Below are positions 22,536-31,636 of a DNA stretch of 64,000 nt, one piece after another. Every line of letters starts with the position of its first letter. Within the stretch, counting starts at the first letter, position 1. Position numbers and translations under genes: made by a program. The notes under the pieces were generated by a model. The model did not search any database. It was given only the letters and a program-made list of their open reading frames with translations, and was not told the origin of the DNA. Source of the DNA: Pisolithus tinctorius. Lineage: Eukaryota; Basidiomycota; Agaricomycetes; Boletales; Pisolithaceae. Location: assembly GCA_024663395.1 (NCBI GenBank), contig JANFAH010000002.1:4216001-4280000 (forward strand). The letters run 5' to 3'.

Positions 22536-23025
22536 AAGTCAAAGTGAGGTTCAGTGGTATAAACCAGAGGGTGGGGGTGCTCCTGACAAAGAATGGGGCA
22601 AGAAGGCAAGAGATTGTGAAGGGGGGAATTGCTATCAGCCTACAGAAGGATGGATGATGACTTAATTCAATGTCCTAATCTACTCTGAGCCCAAGAAGGT
22701 CTGGATGTAAAGCTAATTGATGATAGGTGACAATAAGTGAAGTAGATGATAGTTAAACCCTTGATAAAGCCTCAACTACCAAAGCTGATGAACAAATTAC
22801 TTGAGAGATGCAGAAATGCAAGCAAGAGGGTCTCTCTGATGTCTCATTCCTTCATCAATTATCTAAGTACAGTGATTTATATACAGTACAGGGGCATTGC
22901 CTATGGAAAACAAGGTGAAAACACTTAGTAAGTGATTGGTAACTGCTAGGTAAGGGATGTAAGCAGTTCATAATCAACATAGAAAGCACTGGTAAGCATT
23001 GGTAAGGATCATTAAGCCAACAAGC
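22536..23025 (-). repeat. R repeat, 3' portion in opposite orientation
   Basis: Matches 29,283-29,749 plus 37,303-37,450 (R in minus orientation): AAGTCAAAGTG start, GGGGGTGCTCCT, CCTACAGAAGGATGGATGAT, and the uninterrupted GTACAGTGATTTATATACAG at 22,868-22,887. That last stretch is the empty version of the site used by the full-length Gypsy element. The copy is cut at 23,026 by a Gypsy LTR. Confidence 0.8.
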
Positions 23026-23549
23026 TGTCAAGTACAGGATGTCCAGGTTGAGGCCAGACTGGAGACTGAAGCGGGTGCAAGACCAAGGGGTCAGGATCAG
23101 AAGGGGAGTCAAAGATACAGATGATTGGACTGATTGGACTTAGCAACTGAGGGTACAGCGCTATTCCCTTGTGTGGGTCTCAGTCCGAGTCCAAGGCCAA
23201 GACAGGGTTATCAGAGTATACTTAGTTGATTTCAGACTGAGGTCTACAGGCCAAGTATCTACGAGCTTATATACTAGAAACAACTATAGTACAGAGACCA
23301 GTAATGCCGGTCTCGCAAGGATTGCTAAGGTGATTGGTAAGACAAGTATTAGTAAGGTATGACAAAGACAACGGAGACTGGGAAAGGTGGACTGGGGACA
23401 GGACCGGGCAAGACTTAGCTGAAGTGACAGACACTGCAAAGCAGTGTCTACTGTGCTAGGACATCTGGGGATAGAGGACAGGTGAGGCCAAGGCTGGACT
23501 GAGTGAGTGCGAGGCTGAGTCTGGCCGGGGTCAAGACATGGCTATGACA
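23026..23549 (-). repeat. Gypsy LTR, copy 1
   Basis: TGTCAAGTACAGG... to ...GGCTATGACA, 524 bp, closely matching the LTRs at 29,750-30,276 and 36,771-37,297. Inside it lies the internal boundary GTATCCCCCTCTTAGGGG (polypurine tract on the minus strand), so this is a 3' LTR of a minus-strand element. Confidence 0.92.
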
Positions 23550-23686
23550 GTATCCCCCTCTTAGGGGTTGAACCCATGAGACCCCTGCGAGAGTGGTAGG
23601 CTGAGTCCGAAAATCAGCTGAGTTTGAAAAAATGATACTTGTGGCTTGCTAAGCCTTTTGTGTCTTTCTTTCTCATCCTATTCATC

Positions 23687-24739
23687 ATGTCCAATTTGGG
23701 GCCGATCACTGTGACTGACAACGACAACGAAGGCTGGGTCATCATTGACTGGACCCAAGTACCTGATGATGACATCAGGTATGACACTGATGATGAAGAG
23801 GAGGTGATGAAGGCAAAGGCAAAGGAGAGAAAAAGGTGAAAGGCAGCCAAGCAAGCCTGGTGGGAGGAGCAGGCTCGGCTTGAGGCCGAGAGGGTGGCGA
23901 GAGAGCAAGCCGAGGCTGAGAGGATAGCGTGGGAGGCCGAGGAGCAAAGGGCTCATGAGGAAGAAGAGAAGTGCAGAGCTGAGGAGGAGAAGGAGACCAA
24001 GTGGAAACATAAGGCTGAGGCCGACAAGGGTGATGAGGCAAGGGGGGAGGTGAAGAAGGTGGTTATGGACCCCAGGTGAGTGATTTTTTCTTACTACCCA
24101 TGCTCTCTTCATCTAACATCCTCTAGCTGTACCCATTGCACCCAGGCACAGGTTGTCTGTGAGTTCCTCGTAGATGGCAACAAGAAACAGGTTGCCTGCG
24201 TGCACTGCAACTTGTTGAAAGGCAAGTGCCGATGGCTGGGAGATGGGAAGGACACCGAGGCCGCTCCTAAGGCCACTCCAAAAACTGACAAGGGGAAAAA
24301 GAGGAAGACCAACAACGAAATGCCTGAGCCCAGGCCAAGTAAGAAGAAGACGAAGGCCATCAACAAGTTGCTGGAGGTGCTGGACATCGATGAAGGCAAG
24401 ACTGGTGGGAGCAGACCGAGGGGGCCCAGTGCGGCAGTGTTCTCAGGCTTGGAAGACAAGCTCGAGCGCTTGATCAACGTCACTGGGCTTATCGCAAACA
24501 ACCTGGCAGGTCTTTTTGAGGCCCATGAGGCCATGGCTGAGAACTCTGGTAGGATTGCTGACACACTCAAGGCGATGCTCGATGAGTCCTACAGCTTTGG
24601 GATGGTGGTGTCCCCCTCGGACTTGGGCTCATCTGAGCTCGATTCTGACGAGCTGTGCAAGGAGGCCGACTGGCTGAAGGCCCACAGTGAGGACGAGGAG
24701 GAGGAGTCTGGCAGGGAGGATGAAACTATGGCTGAGTAG
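23687..24739 (+). pseudogene. Antisense accessory gene of Gypsy, copy 1
   Basis: Homologue of the gene at 30,397-31,450. Exon 1 encodes an acidic start and a long Glu/Arg/Ala/Lys coiled coil but has a TGA at 23,837-23,839 where the other copy has CGA. The intron is 24,076-24,126 (GTGAGT...CTCTAG). Exon 2 is fully open to 24,739: a Cys-rich start (CTHCTQAQVVCEFLVDGNKK, then VACVHCNLLKGKCRW), a Lys-rich linker, then a helical region (GLIANNLAGLF, ENSGRIADTLKAMLDES) and an acidic C-terminus. The spacing of the six cysteines resembles a Zn2Cys6 cluster. It lies antisense to the element, between pol and the 3' LTR. Known as a recurrent type of extra ORF in basidiomycete Gypsy elements; its role is unknown. 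Confidence 0.72.
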
Positions 24740-24947
24740 TTTTGTAGCATACGGTCTTGTAGTATTTTCTCTGTGAATGTCATGGGTGGTGTCCAGTCTT
24801 GGTCTTCTATAGTACAGTAAGAGAAAACAAGAAAGAGAAAACAAAGTAAGTAGGAGATCAAAGGAACACCAGATACCAATAGAAAACGGAAACCGAAACT
24901 GAGGCCGGTTGAGACCGGTCCTCATTGGTATGGGCTGGGTTTACCGG

Positions 24948-25294
24948 TGTAAGGAGAGAGATCTCCTTACTATGGGATTGGGTATTAATTCCTATTTTAT
25001 TTGTTTTATTGTTTTGTTACTTACTGTTGTGGGTATTATACTTGAGTAGTATAGTTCGCTTTGTGTGTGCTTAGTCAGCACTTACTTACAGTCTGTTTGT
25101 ACTGTAAGTTTTTACCAATAGACGAGTTACCCCCAAAAGACGAGAACAAGAGAAAGACTGCCCCAGACAGCCATAGACAGTTCCCTATCCCCTCCTTCCC
25201 TTGCTCAGGCTATAGGAGCCCCTTGGTCTTACTCTCTCCCTCTCAGGTTCTGATCCTACCCCATCCTCAATCCACACTTTTATATTTCCTCACA
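24948..25294 (+). repeat. Probable small solo LTR inside Gypsy copy 1
   Basis: This block of 347 bp is absent at the equivalent place in the full-length copy (31,660). It begins TGTAAGGAGAGAG and ends CCTCACA, and is flanked by CCGG and CTGG, a possible 4-bp duplication altered by a C-to-T change. A diverged relative of its middle part (CTTAGTCAGCACT, ATAGACGAGTTACC) occurs at 27,930-28,020. TG...CA ends and size suit a small LTR. Confidence 0.6.
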
Positions 25295-25689
25295 CTGGGG
25301 TAGTGGGAATGGAACTCTTGTACGAGTTCAGATGCATTGTCCAGCTCTGTAGCTAGTACCCAAGTGGTTTCTTCATCAGTCCCCTCATAGCCGGTCCACT
25401 GAACCAAGTACTGGAGCCAACACTGGCAATGCCAGTTGACCTTGGAGTCGAGGATTTCTGCCACCTCGAACTCTAGTTCACTGTCGACCTCAACTGGTGG
25501 GGGTGGTGGCTGAGTCCGGTTCAGGATGGTATTAGGGATGGCTGGCTTGAGTTGGGAGACATGGAAGACTGGGTGGACTGTGCACATTGAGTCTGGCAGG
25601 CGCAGTGTGAATGAGTGGGTACCGGCCTGAGTTATGACTGGATACAGCCCAAGATTCTTTTCTGAGAGTTTCTTGGAAGGCCGAGTCAT
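25267..25689 (-). pseudogene. Gypsy pol C-terminus with chromodomain, copy 1
   Basis: The last part of integrase: SEKNLGLYPVITQAGTHSF, RLPDSMCTVHPVFHVSQLKP, then a chromodomain (EVAEILDSKVNWHCQCWLQY, VQWTGYEGTDEETTWV). It corresponds to residues 380-515 of the pol segment at 31,637-33,205. The truncation at 25,690 removes everything upstream. Confidence 0.88.
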
Positions 25690-25690
25690 A

Positions 25691-26119
25691 GCCCAGCTGG
25701 GGAGTGAGCAATGAAATGTTTTTGATATGTTTTGGCAATCTCCACTATTTTATTTGCACTTTTTGGAGTTTTCCCATGGATCTGGGAAGTGTAATTGGAT
25801 TCCTGTTCACTCAATTTCAATTGGACTGCCCTGAAATCTTGTACATAGATAGATGCTGACATGGGGAATCCAGGTGAGGTATTAAATATGGCATGCACCC
25901 AGTGAGGGATGCATGGTGGGATGTTTTCTGGCTGTTCTCAAACTTGTTATATCCCAGCAACCAGAGATTTTGATTGGTTGACCTTTGGACATGATATAGG
26001 TACTATGTAGACTGGTTCACCTACCAAAATACAGACCATTCCATTGAGGAATGAATGAGTAGTAACATGATTGATGTTGTAGCACAGCCACACTCTGGAA
26101 CAGTATGCATTCAGGGGCA
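25691..26119. other. No gene recognised
   Basis: A/T-rich, CG-poor sequence with only short open frames. It separates the broken end of Gypsy copy 1 from the CACRTG-rich block. I see no element boundary in it. Confidence 0.5.
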
Positions 26120-26470
26120 GCTTGGTCACGTGCCAGGTTCACAGTGTTGAACATGAAGTGAGTACAGTCACATGATGTCACCTGACACCAGGTTCATGCC
26201 TACATGTGACTAATAAGATCACATGACAGACCTCCCCAGTCACCTGAGGTGCCTGATCACATGACCAGTCAACAATGCTGCTCCGTGACTCTCTGTCACA
26301 TGATCTCAGGTCACGAGACTGTGGCAGTGACTGTCACATGATCACTCATCACATGATTGGGGTAGCATCACATTTGGATGACACCAGCACACATGACCAT
26401 TACATAATCGGTCACGTGATCGCTGCACATGACCTTGCATCATGTGATCTTTTGTCATGTGACTTGACCA
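26120..26470. repeat. Cluster of CACATG/CACGTG octamers
   Basis: At least twelve copies of TCACATGA-like motifs (GTCACATGATC, ATCACATGACC, GTCACGTGATCG, TCATGTGATC) lie within 350 bp on both strands. Two retain CACGTG (26,126 and about 26,412). The rest look like CG-to-CA decayed versions. CACGTG is the core bound by many fungal bHLH factors, but whether this is regulatory or a degenerate satellite is unknown. Confidence 0.6.
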
Positions 26471-26481
26471 CTACCACTCAA

Positions 26482-26580
26482 TGCTACACTTTTTGTAGTG
26501 AATGGTAGTCAAAAATGCGCACTACCAAAGTGTAGCATAGCCTACACTACACAACACTAATAACTACTATAGCCAGTACT
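26482..26580. repeat. Single diverged unit related to the 82-bp arm array
   Basis: TGCTACACTTTTTGTAGTG, GGTAGTCAAAAATGCGCAC and CCTACACTACACAACACTAA are in the same order as in the arm repeat units. It lies directly after the CACATG cluster. Confidence 0.6.
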
Positions 26581-26759
26581 GGTACTACATTACCACCCCA
26601 GGAAGTGTAAATGGAATGATGTCATCATAATAAAAGTTGTAGCCCCTGATTGTACAATCATGACCATATGCTTATCTTATCAGAAAGTGGAATTTTGCGT
26701 GAGAAAAACACAAAATACTTGGAAAAACACAATTGTTTACACTAAATGTCACTTCTCCA

Positions 26760-27170
26760 CAGTTAGATGGAGACTCCCCATACCTGCTTGGAGATTCCCC
26801 ACACCTGCTTGGAGATTCCCCATACCTGTTTGGAGAATCTCCCAACCCATTTGGTAAAAGCCTCATTTGGGTCCTTTTTGGTATGGGGAAAGTCCCATGG
26901 AGACCCTATTTCAGCTGGAGAAAGCACCATTTGGTGTGGAGAAAGTCCCATGGAGGCCCTATTTCAGCTGGAGAAACTCTCATTCTGGTCTATTTTTGCA
27001 TGGAGAAAGTCCCATGGAGGTCCTATTTCAGCTGGAGAAACCCCCATTTGGGTCCTTTTTGGCATGGAGAATGTCCAATGGAGGTCCTATTTCAGCTGGG
27101 GAGACCCTCATTTGGGACCTTATTGGCATGGAAAAAGTTCAATGGAGACCCTATTTCAGCTGGAGAAAGG
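26760..27170. repeat. Minisatellite of CCTATTTCAGCTGG units
   Basis: CCTATTTCAGCTGG recurs at 26,905, 26,959, 27,022, 27,086 and 27,150 (spacing 54-64 bp), each with AAAGTCCCATGGAG-like upstream sequence. It is preceded by three 23-bp CCTGCTTGGAGATTCCCCA-type units. All plus-strand frames stay open over several hundred bases, which is a consequence of the repeat and not evidence for a gene. Confidence 0.8.
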
Positions 27171-27349
27171 CCCATATGGACCCCAGACACTCTGACATAT
27201 TTGGGGAAACATATATTAATTGTGGAGAAATCCAAAGGGGGCCTGGAGAATCCCCAGGCATGGTGCTGGAGAAGAAACTTTCCCTGCCAGTGGTTGGGGA
27301 TACCTGACCTGTCAAGACCTCATAGGTATATACATCTGTAGAAATATGT

Positions 27350-27874
27350 TGTCAAGTTCGGGATGTCTGGGTTGAGGCCAGACTGGAGACTGAAGTGGGC
27401 ACAAGGCTGAGGGGTTGGGATCAAGAGGGGAGTCAAGGATACAGATGGTTGGACTGTTTGGACTTAGCAACTGAGATTGCAGCACTATTCCCTTGCATGG
27501 GTCTCAGTCCAAGTCCAAGGCCAAGACAAGATTATCAGAGTAAACTTTGTTGATTTCAGACTGAGAGGTACAGGCTGAGTATCTAAGAGCTTATATACTA
27601 GAAGTAACTATAGTACAGAGACCAGTAATGCTGGTCTCACAAAGATTGCTAAGAAGATTGATAAGACAAGCACTAGTAAGGTATGACAAAGATGATGGAG
27701 ACCAGGACAGGGCAGACCAGGGACAAGACCAGGCAGGACTTAACCAAAGTGACAGACACTGCAAAGCAGTGTCCACCATGCTAGGACATCTGGGGATAGG
27801 GGACAGGCAAGGCCAAGGCCAGACTGAATGGGTGCAAGGCCAAGTCTGGCCAGGGTCAAGGCATGACTATGACA
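27350..27874. repeat. Solo LTR of the Gypsy family, TSD TATGT
   Basis: 525 bp from TGTCAAGTTCGGG to GCATGACTATGACA. It is flanked by TATGT at 27,345-27,349 and 27,875-27,879, and no internal region is attached. Most CG sites of the full-length element's LTR are TG or CA here, so this copy is older. Confidence 0.92.
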
Positions 27875-28139
27875 TATGTAGACCTAATAGGTCTCCAAAG
27901 GTGGTTGACTGAAGTGGTTTTTCTTGCTTACTTCGCATTTTTGCTTGCTTAGTCAGCACTAAGTAGTACTTGTACATGGTTCCTCTTTACAAAAACAATA
28001 GATGACTTACCTCAAGATGAGAGGATGAGCCCAAGCAGGTGGTTCCTGCATTGGACAGACTCAGAAGACCCCCAGAAAGCTATCAGATCCAATCCTGGGA
28101 TAGAAGTCCCATTGGAGAAACTCACCCTCTTAGCATCTT

Positions 28140-28680
28140 CTCAGTCTTTTTTCCTTTCTCTTCACCACCCTGAAGCATCCTGGTACATCCCATCCTTGTC
28201 CACTCCCTCCCAGCCTGTCCATCTTGGACAATGTGTTCTACTTGTCAGTATGACCTCCAGGAGGATGTTCTTTGCTTGCCTTAGGTCTGTCATTTTGGCT
28301 AGGAGGTCTTGTGTAGTTGTTTCAGGCTCCCTGGTTGATGAAGCACATGGATCCTTCCTCCCTGCTCCCTGTGACATCTTCATACCAATCTTCTCCATCA
28401 TTCTCCCAAAATTGTGACAGCTACAGTATACCCTACTGTTCTCCACTCTCCTGGATCACATCCATGATGAGTATGACATGCACCTTGCCTTCTTACTACA
28501 AGGCATAGCAGAAGATGTCCCCCCTTTGTCCTCTCCTCCATCAGAGCCTTGTTCATGAAGCTTTTATTTGCTTCACTGAGAGGACAGGTCACCTGGCTGG
28601 AAAATGGAATCCTCAATGCTCCTGTCACTCCACAGACTCACTCCCACCACTTGAGCCCTTTGAAGTGTTAAGTCTGTGTT
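28140..28680 (+). repeat. R repeat fragment
   Basis: Same orientation as 61,370-61,830: CACCCTGAAGCATCCTGG, ATGACCTCCAGGAGGATGTT, CTTCCTCCCTGCTCCCTG, CATGATGAGTATGACATGCA. The internal open frames of R (SQSFFLSLHHPEASWYIPSL in one frame) are partly preserved. It runs into a decayed Gypsy LTR near 28,680. Confidence 0.75.
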
Positions 28681-29130
28681 TCTGGGTTCAAGACTGGTCT
28701 GGAGTCTGGTGTTAGCACAAGGCCAAGGGGTTGGGAGGCAGATGGGGAGCAGAAGCAGAACACAGGGTTGGACTGATTGGACTTAGCAACTGATGGCACA
28801 GTGCTAATCCCTTGCATGGGGTCAGTCTGAGTCCAAGGCTGAGATGAGATTCAGGAGGATACTTAGTTGATTTCAGACTGGGAGGTACAGGCTCAGTAAA
28901 TACAGACTTATATACTCACAATGAAGTGTATAGAGTATGGAGACTGGTAAGCTGGACTCACAAGGATTGGAAATGGATTAGTAAGGGACTATATTAGTAG
29001 GGTATGACAAAGATACATGACTGGGACAGAAATGAAGGTGGGCCAGGGATGAGGCCATGGTGGGCTCAACTGAGATGACACCTTGAATGAACACTGCTTT
29101 GCAGTGTCACTCACTGTGTAATGACTAGTA
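28681..29130. repeat. Decayed LTR related to the Gypsy LTRs
   Basis: Shares AAGGCCAAGGGGTTGGGA, GGACTGATTGGACTTAGCAA, GATACTTAGTTGATTTCAGA and ACTGCTTTGCAGTGTCACT with the LTR at 27,350, but has many differences and no clear TGTCA...TGACA ends. Confidence 0.7.
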
Positions 29131-29744
29131 CACTTTTCCTCATTTCCTGCTTGCCTGTATATGTCCACCCTCTGGTTAGGGTTACCCTTTGTGGATGATT
29201 AGTCATCTTGGTTTTTCCTTTTGCTTACTTGTTGCTTGGTAAGGCTACACCTCACCTGTGCCACATGTTTGCTCTCAACCAATGTGAGTCAAAGTGCAGT
29301 TCAGTGGTGTAAACCAACCAAAACCAACACAAAAGACAATGAAGGCAAGTGGTGATGTGCCTACATGGTACCTAGATGGTGGAAGGTCTTATTTGGGCAG
29401 GTTTTTGTGAGTTATAACACTCAAAGATGAGTGCTGAGGGTTGGGGGTGCTCCTAATGAAGAGGGAGCAAGAATGCAAGAGGAAGTGATGGGGGTAGACT
29501 GCTGTCAGCCTACAGAAGGATGGATGATGACTTAATTAGATGTCCTAAGCTATTCTGAGCTCAGGGAGGACTTGGAGTGAAGTATATTGATGATAAGCAA
29601 TGATAGGTGAAGTAGATGATAGTTAGACCCTTAATAAAGTCTCAACTAATGAAGCTGATGAAGGAATTACTGAGAGATGATGAAATGTAAGCAAGAGGGG
29701 CTCTCTGATGTCTTATTCTTTTTTCAGCTATCTAAGTACAGTGA

Positions 29745-29749
29745 TTTAT
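29745..29749. other. Target-site duplication TTTAT, left
   Basis: TTTAT directly before the left LTR and again at 37,298-37,302 after the right LTR. The uninterrupted site is present in the R copy near 22,875. Confidence 0.95.
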
Positions 29750-30276
29750 TGTCAAGTACAGGGATTGTCCGGGTTGAGTCCGGACTGGAGACCAAAGTGG
29801 GCACAAGGCTGAGGGGTCGGGATCAGGGGGGGAGTCGAAGGTACAGATAGTCAGACTGATTGGACTTAGTGACTGAGAGTACAGCACTATTCCCTTGCGT
29901 GGGTCTCAGTCCGAGTCCGAGGCCAAAATGGGGTTATCAGGTTAACTTAGTTGATTTCAGACTAAGGAGTACAGGCTGAGTATCTATGAGTTTATATACC
30001 AGAAGTAACTATAGTATGGAGACCAGTAATGCCGGTCTCGCAAGGATTGCTAAGATGATTGGTAATGCAAGGATTACTAACGTATGACTAAGGTAATGGA
30101 GACCGGGACAGGTAGACCGGAGACAGGACCAGAGACAGGACTTAACCGAAATGACAGACACTGCAAAGCAGTGTCTACCACACTAGACCAACTGGAGATA
30201 TGGGACCGGCGAGGCCGAGGCCAGACTGAGTGAGTGCGAGGCCGAGTCTGGCTGGGGTTGAGGCATGACTATGACA
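29750..30276 (-). repeat. 3' LTR of the full-length Gypsy element
   Basis: 527 bp, TGTCAAGTACAGGG to ATGACTATGACA on the plus strand. On the minus strand a purine tract (TAAGAGGGGGATAC, 30,277-30,290) sits directly upstream, the normal position of the polypurine primer. Confidence 0.95.
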
Positions 30277-30290
30277 GTATCCCCCTCTTA
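30277..30290 (-). other. Polypurine tract of the Gypsy element
   Basis: TAAGAGGGGGATAC on the minus strand, immediately before the 3' LTR. The same tract is conserved in copy 1 at 23,550-23,563. Confidence 0.85.
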
Positions 30291-30396
30291 GGGGTCAAAC
30301 CCATGAGACCCCTGCGAGAGTGGCAGGCTGAGTTTGAAAAATTGATACTTGTGGCTCGCTAAGCCCTTTGCATCTTTCTTTCTCATCCTATTCATC

Positions 30397-31450
30397 ATGT
30401 CCGAATCGAGGCCGATCAGCATGACTGGCAACGACGACAAAGGCCGGGTCGTCGTCAACTGGACCCAGGTAGCGGACGATGCCATCAGGTATGACACCGA
30501 TGACGAAGAGGAGGTGATGAAGGCGAAGGTGAAGGAGAGAAAAAGGCGAAAGGCGGCCGAGCAAGCCCAGCAGGAGGAGCAGGCTCGGCTTGAGGCTGAG
30601 AGGGTGGCGAGAGAGCAAGCCGAGGCCGAGAGGATAGTGCGGGAGGCCAAGGAGCAAAGGGCTCACAAGGAAGAAGAGAAGTGCAGAGCCGAGGAGGAGA
30701 AGGAGGCTGAGCGGAAACATAAGGCCGAGGCCGACAAGGGAGATGAGGCCAGGGGAGAGGTGAGGAAGGTGGTTATGGACCCCGGGTGAGTACTCTTTCA
30801 ACCTTGTGCGTTTTTTATTTATTTATTTAATCTCCTCTGTTAGATGTACTCGCTGCTCCCGAGCTAAGGTCACCTGCGAGTTCCTCGTAGACGGCAATAA
30901 GAAGCGGGTAGCCTGCGTTCAGTGCAACCTATCGAAGGGCAAGTGCCAGTGGCCGGGAGATGGGAAGGATGCCGAGGCCGGTCCCAAGGCCAAGGCCAAC
31001 AAAGGGAAGAAATGGAAGGCCAATGAAGAGACACCAGAGCCCGGGCCGAGCCAGAAGAAGCAGGCGAAGTCCAGGCCGACCCAGACACTGGAGATCGATG
31101 AGCCCGAAGCCGGAGGGAGCGGGCTGAGGGAGGCTGGCACCGAAAGGTACTCGGGTTTGGAAAACAAGCTCAAGTGACTGATCGAGGCCATGGGGCTGAT
31201 TGCCAACAATTTGGCCAGCCTTTTCGAACTCCACGAGACCGTGGTCGAGAACTCGGGCCGCATCGCTGATGCTCTCGAGTCGCTACTCGACGAGTCCTAC
31301 AGTTTCAGCATGGCGGTCTCTCCCTCGGACTCAGGCTCGTCTGAGCTCGACTCCAAGGAGATGCACAAAGAAGCAGAGTGGTTAAAAGCCCATGGCAAGG
31401 ATGAAGAGGAGTCCAAAGGGGAGGATGAGGCCATGGCCAAGACCGAGTAG
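30397..31450 (+). CDS. Antisense Zn-cluster/coiled-coil gene of Gypsy (one stop)
   Basis: Exon 1 is 30,397-30,785, intron 30,786-30,843 (GTGAGT...GTTAG, 58 nt), exon 2 30,844-31,450. The protein starts acidic, then has about 90 residues of Glu/Arg/Lys/Ala coiled coil (AAEQAQQEEQARLEAERVAR), then a cysteine cluster CTRCSRAKVTCEF...VACVQCNLSKGKCQW (C-x2-C-x6-C then C-x2-C-x6-C) resembling Zn2Cys6 DNA-binding domains, a basic linker, and a helical C-terminal region (SGRIADALESLLDESYSF) with an acidic tail. A TGA at 31,175-31,177 replaces an Arg codon that is intact in copy 1, so this copy is probably truncated. I chose the ATG at 30,397 because both copies keep it; an upstream ATG at 30,349 adds a hydrophobic stretch. 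Likely nuclear if expressed; function unknown. Confidence 0.72.
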
Positions 31451-31636
31451 TACCTTAGCATAGTGCTCCTGTTGTTCCTCCTGCGAAAGTCATGTCCGGT
31501 GTCTGACGTCCGGTTTCGGTCTTGTATAGTAAGTGAAAATAAGCAAGAAAAAGAAAACGAAGTAAGTAAAGGAGCAAAGGAACACTAGATACTAATAGAA
31601 AACAGAACAGAAACTGAGGCCAGTCGAGACCGGTGC

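Larger units (their letters stand above)
23026..25690 (-). mobile_element. Truncated Gypsy chromovirus, copy 1
   Basis: It contains the 3' LTR, the antisense accessory gene and the last about 140 codons of pol (chromodomain), then ends abruptly near 25,690 where the full-length copy (29,750-37,297) continues. It is also interrupted by a probable small solo LTR at 24,948-25,294. CG dinucleotides are frequent, unlike in the flanks. Confidence 0.9.

Noticed and set aside
26733..27341. 202-residue open frame through the CCTATTTCAGCTGG minisatellite
   Set aside because: All three plus-strand frames are open because of the repeat. No start context, domain or splice evidence.
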